DNA of 64,000 nt, taken from the NCBI RefSeq assembly GCF_965219715.1, contig NZ_OZ244785.1, positions 1,550,001 through 1,614,000 of the forward strand, read 5' to 3'. The DNA is from Bacterioplanoides sp965219715 (GTDB lineage: Bacteria; Pseudomonadota; Gammaproteobacteria; Pseudomonadales; Oceanobacteraceae). The notes under the pieces are model-generated. The model was not told the DNA's origin. It did no database searches and saw only the letters and a list, made by a program, of their open reading frames with translations. This document shows, piece by piece, positions 16,971-24,985 of the stretch (within the stretch, counting starts at the first letter, position 1; every line of letters starts with the position of its first letter). The position numbers and the translations under genes are program-made.

Positions 16971-19310
16971 ATGACGCCTAAAAACCCCTCCCACGCACCT
17001 GCCCTGATGCGACGCCCGGCTCTGTTGGCTTCAGCAATTTCGCTGGCCATTCTCAGTGGTTGTGGCGGCGGTGGCAGCAGCAGTTCGTCTGCCACTCCAG
17101 CCAGTGTGAATCGCTGTTCCGACTGGAACCTCAATGCCAGCTGTGAAAGCTTCGAAATTCACAAAAATGCCTCTCTGGCACAGGAAGGAAAAAACGGTCC
17201 GTTTTTGACTCCGGGCAACTCGGTTTCTGCCAGTTCTGCGGCGAATCGCAGCGGCTTTATGACGGCTCCGGATGGTGCTCAGATCGTGTCACCATTCACT
17301 ACCCTGATCGCCAACGAATTGCTGTTTAATCCGAATATTCCGGCACAGGCTGACAGCGAACAGCAAGAGCGTCTGACCCAGGCGACAACTTACCTCAACG
17401 CCAAATTCCCGGATCTGGATTTCTCCCGTTACTTGTTCCAGCAAGGACCAAGCACCCAGGGTAACCAGATTCAGACCAGCATCGATCGCGCCCTAGCCAG
17501 CATCACCGACCTTAACCCGTATTGCGTTGTGGCCGCAGTGGTTGATGCCATGGTGATCAACAAGTCGTTTGATGTAACTATCCAGCGCGAGCAGGCTGCC
17601 GTGCAGTGTCCGGCGCCAAACGTCAGCGTGGGTATCCTGAACGACACCCTGACCCGCTTCGAAACCACCGGTATTGCCGAGCAGCAGGACATCATTGTTG
17701 CGGCGACCAAAAAAGAACTGACGGTATGGAGCAACGACCAGCTGACTGCCGCCAGCGCCAATGCGATCAGCAGCCAGAATGCAGCGGCTAACGCACCGGC
17801 AACAGCGGGCCAGAAGACCATCAGCGATGCACTGCTGAAACAACTGAATCAACCATTGTCGGCATTGGATGACGACGATGATGACGACGACGATGATGAC
17901 GACCACGACGGCGAATCCGGTGCCTCCAACGTTGGTGGTGGCGGCCAGCCAACCACGCCACCGGTTACGGTTCCGGTCACCACCCGTCAGTTCGACAACA
18001 TCACTCTGGTAAAACCGGCGTACAACACCCAATCGGTTTACCTGGTGAACAGCAGCTTCCTGACGGTCGACGAAGACCGCAACCAGGCGTGTGATACCGG
18101 CGCAACCGGTAACGACGGCCTGCACAAAGTTCAGCTGCAAAGCAAAACGGCAAACAAACTGAGCAGCGCCAGCATGGACGTGTTGTTAGCCAACAGCCAA
18201 CCGGCTGTAGTGAAACAACTACCAGCAGATAACAGCGATGACGAGCGTCGCTTTGATGCATTTGCCGGTGCAACCGGTTACGTTCCGCCACCAACAACGC
18301 CAACGGTACCGACTCCAACCGGTCCGGCACCGGGCACCGATGCCAGCTGCCTGAACGACGCCTTTAAGCATCTGGCGATTTCCGCCAATGAAGAAGTGCT
18401 GATGGCGGCGACCAATAAGCGTTTGTTCCGCCTGAATATGGAAAACCTGGAGCAAATGGGCAACGCCTACGCGCCATTTGCCGACTCTGTGGATATTAAC
18501 CACATCAGCCTCAGCGCTGACGGCAGCCTGGTTCTGGTCAGCACCAACGAAAACCGCGGCTTGAGCCTGGTGAACACCACCACCATGACCCAAGCGGGTT
18601 GGTTAGCGGCACCAGCAGCAGGCCAGACCGAACTGACTCAGGTGAAGCAAGCGTTCTTCTTCGATAAGCACCAGCAAATTGCGGCGATTGAAGGTGGCAG
18701 CGGCAACAACGCCAAGAAACTGCACATCATCGACAGCAGCAAAACCAACAGCCCAAGCGTTAGCCAGAGCATGGAACTGACGGCGCCGATTGCTCACATC
18801 GCCGTTTCGCCTAACCGCGAAAACCTGGCCGCACTGACCACAGACAACAAACTGTGGCTGTACCGCCTGAGCGGCTCCATCGAGTTACTGGAAACCTTCG
18901 GTCCGGTATCGGAAGCACAGCAACTGCTGCTGCAAAACGACCAGGCGCTGATTCTGGATAAAACCGGCGAAGTGGTACAAACCTTTAACTTCGGCAACCG
19001 CTTTGGTAACCCGCTGGTTCAGGCGAAAAACGAACTGAGCCTGGCGCGTATTCTGGGGGTTAACGCTAACCGCCAGAAAGTGAACAAAGACATGTTCCTG
19101 CCTCAAAGCGGCGCGGAAATCAGCAAAGACCTGGCGGGCATTACCGTTAGCTGGACCAGCACCATGGAAGCTGTGGTTAACCCAACCACGGGTAAAGTGA
19201 CCGCGTCGTCCACCGCTCAGCCAGTGATTCTGGATGCCACCCTGACGGGCGACTACCGTGGTGAAACCATCACCCTGAAGAAGTCGTTCCAGATTCAGGT
19301 CGTTAACTAA
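16971..19310 (+). CDS. Lipoprotein with poly-Asp run and propeller-like domain
   Basis: 779 residues. The lipobox is LAILSGC (Cys about 31), followed by GGGG and a Ser run. Residues about 45-290 are soluble and share the VSPFTTLI segment with the divergent giant lipoprotein (VTPFTTVI there), which suggests a common N-terminal domain. A run of 12 Asp then His-Asp-Gly-Glu (residues about 300-315) precedes a Gly/Pro/Thr linker. The C-terminal half has repeated ISANEEVLMAATNKRLFRLN / ISLSADGSLVLVSTNENRGL strands like a WD40/YVTN beta-propeller, ending in an Ig-like stretch (ITVSWTSTMEAVVNPTTGKV). A surface lipoprotein of unknown role; the poly-Asp may bind Ca2+. AAGAAG is the ribosome site. Confidence 0.75.
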   Translation: MTPKNPSHAPALMRRPALLASAISLAILSGCGGGGSSSSSATPASVNRCSDWNLNASCESFEIHKNASLAQEGKNGPFLTPGNSVSASSAANRSGFMTAPDGAQIVSPFTTLIANELLFNPNIPAQADSEQQERLTQATTYLNAKFPDLDFSRYLFQQGPSTQGNQIQTSIDRALASITDLNPYCVVAAVVDAMVINKSFDVTIQREQAAVQCPAPNVSVGILNDTLTRFETTGIAEQQDIIVAATKKELTVWSNDQLTAASANAISSQNAAANAPATAGQKTISDALLKQLNQPLSALDDDDDDDDDDDDHDGESGASNVGGGGQPTTPPVTVPVTTRQFDNITLVKPAYNTQSVYLVNSSFLTVDEDRNQACDTGATGNDGLHKVQLQSKTANKLSSASMDVLLANSQPAVVKQLPADNSDDERRFDAFAGATGYVPPPTTPTVPTPTGPAPGTDASCLNDAFKHLAISANEEVLMAATNKRLFRLNMENLEQMGNAYAPFADSVDINHISLSADGSLVLVSTNENRGLSLVNTTTMTQAGWLAAPAAGQTELTQVKQAFFFDKHQQIAAIEGGSGNNAKKLHIIDSSKTNSPSVSQSMELTAPIAHIAVSPNRENLAALTTDNKLWLYRLSGSIELLETFGPVSEAQQLLLQNDQALILDKTGEVVQTFNFGNRFGNPLVQAKNELSLARILGVNANRQKVNKDMFLPQSGAEISKDLAGITVSWTSTMEAVVNPTTGKVTASSTAQPVILDATLTGDYRGETITLKKSFQIQVVN
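17868..17903 (+). repeat. Twelve consecutive Asp codons
   Basis: A mixed GAT/GAC run coding 12 Asp in a row, followed by His-Asp-Gly-Glu, inside the 779-residue lipoprotein. The codons are mixed, so simple trinucleotide slippage is limited. Confidence 0.95.
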
Positions 19311-19324
19311 GCATCACTGCTGTG

Positions 19325-19361
19325 AAAAAGGCCGTATCTGTTTGAAGATACGGCCTTTTTT
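19325..19361 (+). terminator. Rho-independent terminator after lipoprotein gene
   Basis: The stem AAGGCCGTATCT / AGATACGGCCTT with a short loop is followed by TTTTTT, 15 bases after the stop of the 779-residue lipoprotein gene. A-run and U-run flank it, so it could act on both strands. Confidence 0.93.
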
Positions 19362-19435
19362 GTGTCTGCTGCCGGGGCTTTCGGGCAGTGCTATGAGCGT
19401 TGCATAACTCTTTGAAAAACTTAGTGAAAAAAGTG

Positions 19436-19463
19436 TTGACGAGACAAAAGATCGTGGCATAAT
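19436..19463 (+). promoter_or_regulatory. Sigma-70 type promoter of tRNA-Met
   Basis: The -35 TTGACG (19436-19441) and -10 CATAAT (19458-19463) are 16 bases apart. They are followed by GCGC-rich sequence typical of stable-RNA promoters. The tRNA begins about 50 bases downstream. Confidence 0.75.
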
Positions 19464-19513
19464 ACGCGCCACTTGAGACGGCAAGGTCATCTACCTCCTT
19501 CTCGGTGTGAAGT

Positions 19514-19590
19514 GGCTATGTAGCTCAGCTGGTTAGAGCACAGCATTCATAATGCTGGGGTCGGCAGTTCAAGTCTGCCCATAGCTACCA
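19514..19590 (+). tRNA. tRNA-Met (anticodon CAT)
   Basis: 77 bases with encoded CCA. The acceptor stem GGCTATG pairs with CATAGCT (first pair G-U). The D-arm has AGCTCAGCTGGTTAGAGC, the anticodon stem is CAGCA/TGCTG with loop TTCATAA, and the T-loop is TTCAAGT. The body resembles elongator tRNA-Met rather than initiator, since it lacks the GGG/CCC anticodon-stem pairs. tRNA-Ile2 also has CAT, but its acceptor stem differs. It is a single gene with its own promoter and terminator. Confidence 0.93.
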
Positions 19591-19599
19591 CTTATTTCG

Positions 19600-19637
19600 A
19601 AAGCCCGCTTAATGAAGGTTAAGCGGGCTTTTTTGTG
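19600..19637 (+). terminator. Terminator after tRNA-Met
   Basis: The stem AAGCCCGCTTAA / TTAAGCGGGCTT with a short loop (TGAAGG) and a T-run sits 10 bases after the tRNA 3' CCA. Confidence 0.93.
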
Positions 19638-19685
19638 TTTTCCGTGCTTGAATATTCCGGATAATCCATTCACTGGCTGACTCCT

Positions 19686-19853
19686 ATGACACGTACCGAA
19701 CATGGCTTACCAAAAGCTGAAAAGCGTCCGCACATCAAAGCATCCAAAAAACTTGATCTGTCGGGTGTAGAGGGCAAGCAAATAATTAAAAGTGAAACAA
19801 AGCTCGCTCTCAGGTCCCACAAGAAGACATTTGACCGGCTGGCAGATATGTAA
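19686..19853 (+). CDS. Putative antitoxin partner of Doc (55 residues)
   Basis: The small protein begins MTRTEHGLPKAEKR, with a middle KLDLSGVEGKQIIKSETK and end HKKTFDRLADM. It is basic and highly charged, without a recognisable DNA-binding fold. Its TAA stop overlaps the ATG of the Doc toxin gene by one base (TAATG), the coupling expected of a toxin-antitoxin pair. It does not look like Phd/YefM. From family knowledge, small proteins ending in a K..F..L.DM pattern are often found directly before death-on-curing toxins. The antitoxin role is inference from position. No clear Shine-Dalgarno precedes the ATG. Confidence 0.7.
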   Translation: MTRTEHGLPKAEKRPHIKASKKLDLSGVEGKQIIKSETKLALRSHKKTFDRLADM

Positions 19854-20245
19854 TGGATGTTATTCAGTTTCCTCCTTCCCGGGTTATTGAAATAAACCGC
19901 TATATCTTAGAAAACGGCAAAGGCCTCAAAGGCTCAGCTGACAGAAGCAAGCTCGAAGGTGCACTTGCTCGCATCGATAATGCCATCATATATGAAGGAC
20001 TGGATGATGTTTTTGAAATAGCATCGAAATATGTTGCTGCTATTGCCGCCAGCCATTCATTTTCTGATGGCAACAAACGAACAGCTTTAGCCGTTTGCTT
20101 GGAATATCTATCACTTAACGACTACGAACTCACGCTAGACGAAGAAAAACTTGCCGACACATTGGTTGATCTCGTTGTAAAAAACATTTCTGAAAGTGAT
20201 TTCGCAGACATCTTGTATGCGCTATGGCTGGAGGAGAATGGTTAA
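19853..20245 (+). CDS. doc: Doc/Fic-family death-on-curing toxin
   Basis: A 130-residue protein close to phage P1 Doc in length (126). The Fic-type motif HSFSDGNKR (residues about 72-80) matches Doc HxFx[D/N][A/G]NKR. Doc phosphorylates elongation factor EF-Tu and stops translation; it is held inactive by its antitoxin. The N terminus PPSRVIEINRYILENGKGLKG and the central ARIDNAIIYEGLDDVFEIA are typical for bacterial Doc proteins. The gene lies directly downstream of a tRNA gene, a common landing site for mobile DNA, though no integrase or att repeat is seen. Confidence 0.93.
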   Translation: MDVIQFPPSRVIEINRYILENGKGLKGSADRSKLEGALARIDNAIIYEGLDDVFEIASKYVAAIAASHSFSDGNKRTALAVCLEYLSLNDYELTLDEEKLADTLVDLVVKNISESDFADILYALWLEENG

Positions 20246-20363
20246 TTGTTTTTTACCAACGACATAATTGCGCGATTCATTTAAACAGAGGTAAAACCAC
20301 GCCAATCGAGCGACCAGGGAACCCGGTCGCGGTAGGAAAGTCGTTTGTAATAGAGGGCTGAAC

Positions 20364-20873
20364 TCAGCGCGCGATACGCATCATCCAAACGGAAATGCTA
20401 CGACATTTGAACAAGATAAACGCGCTGAGAAACAGCTCAATCACCGTTGCCGCCATATTGGCTTTGGTGTCGCTGTTCATATACAAGGCGGCATCTGGAT
20501 CAAACGGATTACTCGACAGCACAAGCAGGCTGAGGTAATAAATCACATCCGATATGGCCTCAAACAGGAAGTAAAACCCTATACCTGCCACCATCAGTTG
20601 CACAAAGCTCTGCACCGTTAACGGATTGATCTCATTATCCAGTTCGTCTTTAACGATGTTTTTAGACACCAGCAGCGGAAAGCGCCAAAGCAAAGCAGCA
20701 ATCACCACCGGCAAAACCACACTGGTTATAAACAGCGAAGGCCAGTGATCAAAACCTTCGAACCGTTCAATCACTGCCTGAATAAAATAATACGAATTTT
20801 TAATGGCACTCACCGCCAGCGCGATAGCAAACAAGCGAACACCAATAGCGACGTATTTAACCGTGGTCATCAT
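20364..20873 (-). CDS. Small integral membrane protein, unknown function
   Basis: 169 residues with four predicted TM helices (about 8-30, 42-62, 88-112, 135-158). The N terminus is MMTTVKYVAIGVRLFAIALA and the C terminus is short and basic. It starts 15 bases after the stop of the next minus-strand membrane gene, so the two look co-transcribed. I do not recognise the family. Confidence 0.7.
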   Translation of the reverse strand: MMTTVKYVAIGVRLFAIALAVSAIKNSYYFIQAVIERFEGFDHWPSLFITSVVLPVVIAALLWRFPLLVSKNIVKDELDNEINPLTVQSFVQLMVAGIGFYFLFEAISDVIYYLSLLVLSSNPFDPDAALYMNSDTKANMAATVIELFLSAFILFKCRSISVWMMRIAR

Positions 20874-20888
20874 TCAGCTACGCCGCAA

Positions 20889-21602
20889 TTATTGATACAT
20901 AAAGTCTTCAAGACCCTGACCTGTCGCCGCTTTAATGTGCTTAAACAGGTACCAGATCGCAGCACCCAGCAGCACCATGCTTGGCAGTACAATCACCGGA
21001 TAGCTCAGCGCCGTCATGGTACCCAGCTGTTCGTTGTATTCCGGCGTACCGGCCGGGCTGGTCACGATATAACGGGCTAAGCCGTAGTTCAGCGCCGACG
21101 ACAGGAAGAAAGACGCAGCAACAATTTTGTTGGCCACGTTTAAGCTGCGGTCGAACATCTCTTGCTGACCACGTTCAGCCACCAGTTGCTTCAGGCGTGC
21201 GACGTCGAGAATTTCTTCATTGAGAATAATCAGGCGAATCAGCGAGTATTTGGTGTTTAGCGTCAGCAATACACCGATACCAATCAGGCCGGGAATCAGG
21301 GCTTCTTTAATGGCGATGTATTCCGGCGGTAATTTCAGCAGGCTGATACCACCGGTCAGTAATACGCTGACAACACCAAGAATAGAAAACACGTTTACCT
21401 TACCGGAACCGCGCAGATCCCAAACACCAAACGCCAGTGGAAAGATCAATGCACAGATCACCCCCAGAGTTGGGCCGAGCATATCGTCGCCACTGGCCTT
21501 GGTCAGAATCAGGGTTGGAATAACGATGTTAAACGCCAGGTTGGTGAGGAAATTGTGATTCGGCTTACTGTGCTTCTCAGCCGTTTTACCTTGTTCGGTC
21601 AT
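20889..21602 (-). CDS. VC0807-like integral membrane protein
   Basis: 237 residues with about six TM helices. The segment NFLTNLAFNIVIPTLILTK (about residues 18-36), the following GP..G...AL.FP..FG..DL and the conserved NTKYSLIR..ILNE segment near the middle resemble the VC0807 family, related in topology to inner membrane protein A/YciC-like septation proteins. Substrate and role are unknown. Family recall is from memory of the motif and would need a profile search. It probably forms an operon with the 169-residue membrane protein downstream. Confidence 0.65.
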   Translation of the reverse strand: MTEQGKTAEKHSKPNHNFLTNLAFNIVIPTLILTKASGDDMLGPTLGVICALIFPLAFGVWDLRGSGKVNVFSILGVVSVLLTGGISLLKLPPEYIAIKEALIPGLIGIGVLLTLNTKYSLIRLIILNEEILDVARLKQLVAERGQQEMFDRSLNVANKIVAASFFLSSALNYGLARYIVTSPAGTPEYNEQLGTMTALSYPVIVLPSMVLLGAAIWYLFKHIKAATGQGLEDFMYQ

Positions 21603-21798
21603 AAAACTATCCGCGTTACTTCTGTGTGCTGTTTGTAATTGGCAGCCAGTATAACGGTGCTTGGCCCGAGACAGAACCGCTGGTTAAGCGCTAACAAGCA
21701 TCGCCAACAGCCATCGACCGATATCGTCAGCAATTATGGACACGCTGGCGGTCGGGTCCATCCATATACTGGCCTTATTGTTACCAGAGGCCCGCTCC

Positions 21799-22821
21799 AT
21801 GAAACACATTATTCCCCTGAGTCTGATCCTCAGCAGCCTGGTGTTATTACCCGGTTGTAAACTCAGTTCCGGCGGCCCGGCCGTTGCACCACGACCAGCG
21901 CCGGTAAAACCATTAACCAGCGAAGTGAAAGCGCCCCAAATGGTGGATCTTGCGCAACAGCCAAACGTGGCTCTCAACGCCGACAATGCCCGCCTGATTG
22001 CTCAGATTGCGATTAATGTCGCCAGCAGCAACCTGCCGAATTCCGAGCAGTACAACCGCTTACGCAACGCCAAACGCAGTGAACTGAATGCGCTCAGCCA
22101 GCAACACAGCGACGTATCGGCCTGTGATGAACATAAAACCCGCTACCGTTCGGTGCGTTTACCACGCCGCAGTTATTTCACCGTGCGCGAAAGTCTGACG
22201 ATTGAAAACTGTAACGCGCAGGACGATAAACGTCTGAGCAACCTTGCCGGTTTGAGCGATGACGATAAAAAATTCGGCGCCATTCACGCGGTTGAACGCA
22301 ACCGTCTGAATCTGGCCAGGAATAATGACAGCAATCCAATTTTTTCGGTTGCGCGTCGTCAGGGAGAAACGCGTTATCAGAATATTATTTTTCAGCGGGT
22401 GCAGCTTAACCGTTTAATTCTGGCGCATTTTGATCGCAACGCCGAAATGCGCAGTCGCAGCAGCGGCACGGTTTATTCCGCATTACTGGGTGGCAAATTC
22501 GCCATTCTTCACAATACCAAGGTGGATACCATTCAGTTAAAGCCGCTTGGCAGTGGCTGGCAGCTGGCAAGTATGAATATGCGGATTGCCGCTCAGACGG
22601 GCCAGTTACTGACGGTAAAACTGCATGACGGCAATCTGAAACTGACACTGGACATTCAGGGCAAAAAGACTGAAATCAACACCTCCCTTGCCGACCTGAA
22701 AACCAACGCCAAAGATAAACGCGAGATGGAACTACGTCGCCTGAAGGATGCGAATCCAACCATTAATGAAGCATTAATCGACGCGTTATTACCCCAGACT
22801 TATTTCGTTAACCCACTTTAA
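21799..22821 (+). CDS. Putative lipoprotein, unknown function
   Basis: 340 residues from ATG 21799, chosen because AGAGG lies 9 bases upstream and because it yields a lipoprotein signal: MKHIIPLSLILSSLVLLPGC with lipobox LPGC. The mature part is mostly polar, with many Arg/Asn/Leu and a central beta-rich region (GKFAILHNTKVDTIQLKPLG). I recognise no enzymatic motif. The 3' end overlaps the convergent GlxA-type regulator gene by 14 bases. Confidence 0.72.
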   Translation: MKHIIPLSLILSSLVLLPGCKLSSGGPAVAPRPAPVKPLTSEVKAPQMVDLAQQPNVALNADNARLIAQIAINVASSNLPNSEQYNRLRNAKRSELNALSQQHSDVSACDEHKTRYRSVRLPRRSYFTVRESLTIENCNAQDDKRLSNLAGLSDDDKKFGAIHAVERNRLNLARNNDSNPIFSVARRQGETRYQNIIFQRVQLNRLILAHFDRNAEMRSRSSGTVYSALLGGKFAILHNTKVDTIQLKPLGSGWQLASMNMRIAAQTGQLLTVKLHDGNLKLTLDIQGKKTEINTSLADLKTNAKDKREMELRRLKDANPTINEALIDALLPQTYFVNPL

Positions 22822-23794
22822 ACGCTTTGCGCCATTGCCCCGGTGATACTTTAAATTGCTGGCGAAAATGATGGCGCAGCGTCACCACCGAATTAAAGCC
22901 ACAACGTTCGGCGATTAACTCAATGGTTAACGCCGAACTCTCCAGCAACTGCTGACAATAACGCAGCCGTTGCTGCAATAACCACTCACCAAAACTCTGA
23001 CCAGTGAGTGCCTGAAAATGCCGGGTAAAAGTTCGGCGGCTCATGGCTAATCGTTCAGCTAACGTATCAATCGAATAATGCCCTGCCAGATTGGCGCGCA
23101 CATCGTCGAGCAATTCCGCCAGCTTCTGATCGCGGATTTGTTGCGGCAATGGCAGCTCAATAAACTGCGCCTGACCACCACTGCGGTGTGGCGCCACCAC
23201 CATCATCCGCGCCACCCGGTTAGCCAGCTCACCGCCATGAGAATCACGGATCAGTTGTAAGCAACAATCAATGGCGGCGGCAGTTCCGGCCGAGGTCACC
23301 AGATTGCCCTGCTGCAGATAAAGAACATCCGGCTGTAATTCGACCCGGGGAAACCGTTGCTGAAAATCATCAACATAGGCCCAGTGTGTGGTCGCCTGAT
23401 GGTCATCCAGCAAACCGGCGTAGGCCAGCACATAGGCACCGATGCACAATCCAACAATCTGAGCGCCGTTTTGGTGCGCTTGCTGCAACGCCTGCAGCAG
23501 TGCTGGTGAAGGAGATTCTGCGGCGGAGGTCCAGCTTGGAATAATCACCACATCCGCCTGCTCGATGGCCTCAAGGCCAAATTGTGGCTGAATCTGAAAA
23601 CCGGTAGCAGCGTTGATTGCCGCCCCCTGCTCGCTGCATACCTGTACCCGGAAGCTATCGATACCCGCCGCCCGGGCCGCTTCGTTAAACACCATACACG
23701 GCACCGACAGGTGAAACGGGCTGATGCCTTCAAACGCCAGAATGGCAACCTGGGTGCTACCAGCAGTGGTATTTGTAGCTGTTGAGCTGCTCAT
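22808..23794 (-). CDS. GlxA-family AraC-type transcriptional regulator
   Basis: 328 residues from the ATG at 23792-23794, which has GGAAG eight bases upstream; a longer in-frame start exists at 23830. Residues about 15-190 form a DJ-1/PfpI-like domain (VAILAFEGISPFHLSVPCMV, VVIIPSW, GLCIGAYVLA). The C-terminal 100 residues are an AraC helix-turn-helix pair (LAERLAMSRRTFTRHFQALT and IAERCGFNSVVTLRHHFRQQ). This is the GlxA/FtrA arrangement. The nucleophile-elbow Cys is present (GLCIGA), but in regulators the domain is usually a sensor. The target is unknown; the 135-residue membrane protein on the opposite strand is a natural candidate. Confidence 0.92.
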   Translation of the reverse strand: MSSSTATNTTAGSTQVAILAFEGISPFHLSVPCMVFNEAARAAGIDSFRVQVCSEQGAAINAATGFQIQPQFGLEAIEQADVVIIPSWTSAAESPSPALLQALQQAHQNGAQIVGLCIGAYVLAYAGLLDDHQATTHWAYVDDFQQRFPRVELQPDVLYLQQGNLVTSAGTAAAIDCCLQLIRDSHGGELANRVARMMVVAPHRSGGQAQFIELPLPQQIRDQKLAELLDDVRANLAGHYSIDTLAERLAMSRRTFTRHFQALTGQSFGEWLLQQRLRYCQQLLESSALTIELIAERCGFNSVVTLRHHFRQQFKVSPGQWRKAFKVG

Positions 23795-23932
23795 ACGTAT
23801 GACTTCCGCGAAATCGACCGAATGGCCCAATATTATCGATTTATGGCTTTTGGGTCACTTATGACGATTCGCCAGATAAGGAAAATAAAGCTTGTTAACA
23901 ACATCTTTGAATCCCGTTTTATGGAGCCTGTT

Positions 23933-24340
23933 ATGAACTCAGCAACTAACTCTGCTATTACCCGAATCGCCTTTTTATCCGGTGCGGCCTATTTCGTATG
24001 TATGGCGATTGCCCACTTTTTTGGCATCAAATGGCCGGTGTTATTTGTTTATTACGACACACCGTTTTTTGCTTATCAGGATAAAATTATTTCGTTCGCC
24101 GTGTGCGCGTATGTGGCGCTGTTTCATGCTGCCTCTAAACATCGTGACGTCGCATTAAGCGCCATTATTGTGCTGGCATTAACGGTATTAGGGTTAAGTG
24201 CGGTGAATGTGTCGGATGCACTGGCATCGGTGCTGGAGCCTGGCCAATCTACCCTGCCGTATTGGCTGCAGACCGGCGCAATTGCGGGTTATGTTATGGC
24301 GCTGATTGGTTTGTATTTGAAGGATGGTAAAAAGAGTTAG
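23933..24340 (+). CDS. Four-helix membrane protein, unknown function
   Basis: 135 residues from ATG 23933, selected for GGAG six bases upstream; a longer open frame from 23822 would run into the regulator promoter region. Four TM helices (about 12-30, 48-65, 72-92, 110-128) with short loops. It is divergent from the GlxA-type regulator, 138 bases away, so it may be its target. Family not recognised. Confidence 0.7.
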   Translation: MNSATNSAITRIAFLSGAAYFVCMAIAHFFGIKWPVLFVYYDTPFFAYQDKIISFAVCAYVALFHAASKHRDVALSAIIVLALTVLGLSAVNVSDALASVLEPGQSTLPYWLQTGAIAGYVMALIGLYLKDGKKS

Positions 24341-24351
24341 TCAGAATGTAG

Positions 24352-24378
24352 GTTGGGTGGAGCGGAGCAACACCCAAC
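24352..24378. repeat. Short palindromic repeat at left edge of cassette cluster
   Basis: GTTGGGTG, 11 bases, CACCCAAC, within GTAGGTTGGGTGGAGCGGAG. Elements of this form (GTTGGGTGGAGCGAAGC...) recur in many proteobacterial genomes as dispersed palindromes. It lies between the conserved chromosome gene and the first cassette-like ORF. Confidence 0.7.
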
Positions 24379-24393
24379 TTGAATGGTAGACAT

Positions 24394-24792
24394 TCATATT
24401 TCCGGATTGACCTGAATCCATACATGTTCTGGAACACTGTATGAAGCATTGTATTGCCTTTTTACATAACTATCAGGTATGCAATATTCTGGAGATTCTA
24501 TAGAAACACATACAGGGAAGTTCTGACTTTTAAGAGAATCAATATTTCGTTTCCCATTCTCAGGGCTTCCCCAAAAGATAATTATACTTCCTTCGGAAGT
24601 TAGGCACTTCAACCACAGCGCATCATCGAAATCTGAAGCTGATGTTCGTGAATCGAGAATTTTACTTAGCACCACTTCCATTAAATATTCTCGCGATGAT
24701 GATGTTTGTTTAGCACATAACGCACTGCCCGGCGTCGTTTGTCGGGGGAAGTTCAGCGTCACATGGACTTGCTTGTATGGTTCAATTTCCAT
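24394..24792 (-). CDS. Cassette-type hypothetical protein
   Basis: 132 residues starting MEIEPYKQVHVTLNFPRQT. No signal peptide or TM helix is seen. The C-terminal part (SIIIFWGSPENGKRNIDSLK, then PVCVSIESPEYCIPDSYVK) looks like a small alpha/beta domain. It is AT-rich compared with flanking core genes and fits the cassette genes to its right in strand and size. Its start codon and first seven codons lie inside a 70-base sequence that occurs again in inverted orientation at 25263-25332. I find no canonical attC downstream of it. Function unknown. Confidence 0.65.
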   Translation of the reverse strand: MEIEPYKQVHVTLNFPRQTTPGSALCAKQTSSSREYLMEVVLSKILDSRTSASDFDDALWLKCLTSEGSIIIFWGSPENGKRNIDSLKSQNFPVCVSIESPEYCIPDSYVKRQYNASYSVPEHVWIQVNPEI

Positions 24793-24841
24793 TGTTAACC
24801 GCTAGTTCCTTTACCAATTAAAAGAGTAAGGTGAAGCCCGT
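24772..24841 (+). repeat. Inverted repeat, copy 1 (70 bp)
   Basis: It matches the reverse complement of 25263-25332 at 68 of 70 positions. It spans the start of the 132-residue cassette gene and the 49 bases before it. It contains an attC-like hairpin: GTTAACCGCTAG at 24794-24805 pairs with CTAGCGGCAAC just beyond the copy. Confidence 0.95.
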
Positions 24842-24985
24842 AGCTAGCGGCAACTAGTTACCGGAGAAGTAATCCGATGCATGCCAGATACTTGATATCG
24901 TTAACAAGTCTGGATGCTTCTCCGACCCGATTTTAACTCGAACAGTCGAATGGGCTTCGAGCCCGAATTTAGCAAGTACGGGATG
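24842..24985. other. Non-coding cassette junction with long imperfect hairpin
   Basis: No gene. The segment 24862-24924 folds as CGGAGAAG/CTTCTCCG outside and CCAGA-TA-CTTG / CAAG-TCTGG inside, with a 10-base loop and several unpaired bases on one arm only. Unpaired bases on one arm are a hallmark of attC bottom strands, but the outer core sites are not canonical. A second small palindrome GGGCTTCGAGCCC lies at about 24949-24961. I read this as a degenerate attC or the debris of two. Confidence 0.4.

Noticed and set aside
17471..18140. Long minus-strand open frames inside the 779-residue lipoprotein gene
   Set aside because: They are antisense shadows of a gene with clear lipobox and ribosome site; their products are Val/Gly/Cys-rich and unlike proteins.
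19514..20245. Integrative element with tRNA attachment site
   Set aside because: No integrase and no second copy of the tRNA 3' end was found downstream, so only the TA module itself is supported.
20246..20363. Hairpin GCGACC...GGTCGC as a terminator
   Set aside because: Short stem with no T-run on either strand; left unassigned.
24352..24378. GTTGGGT...ACCCAAC as an attC site
   Set aside because: The core-like ends are in the reverse order for an attC (GTTRRRY first) and the element is only 27 bases. It fits a dispersed palindrome better.
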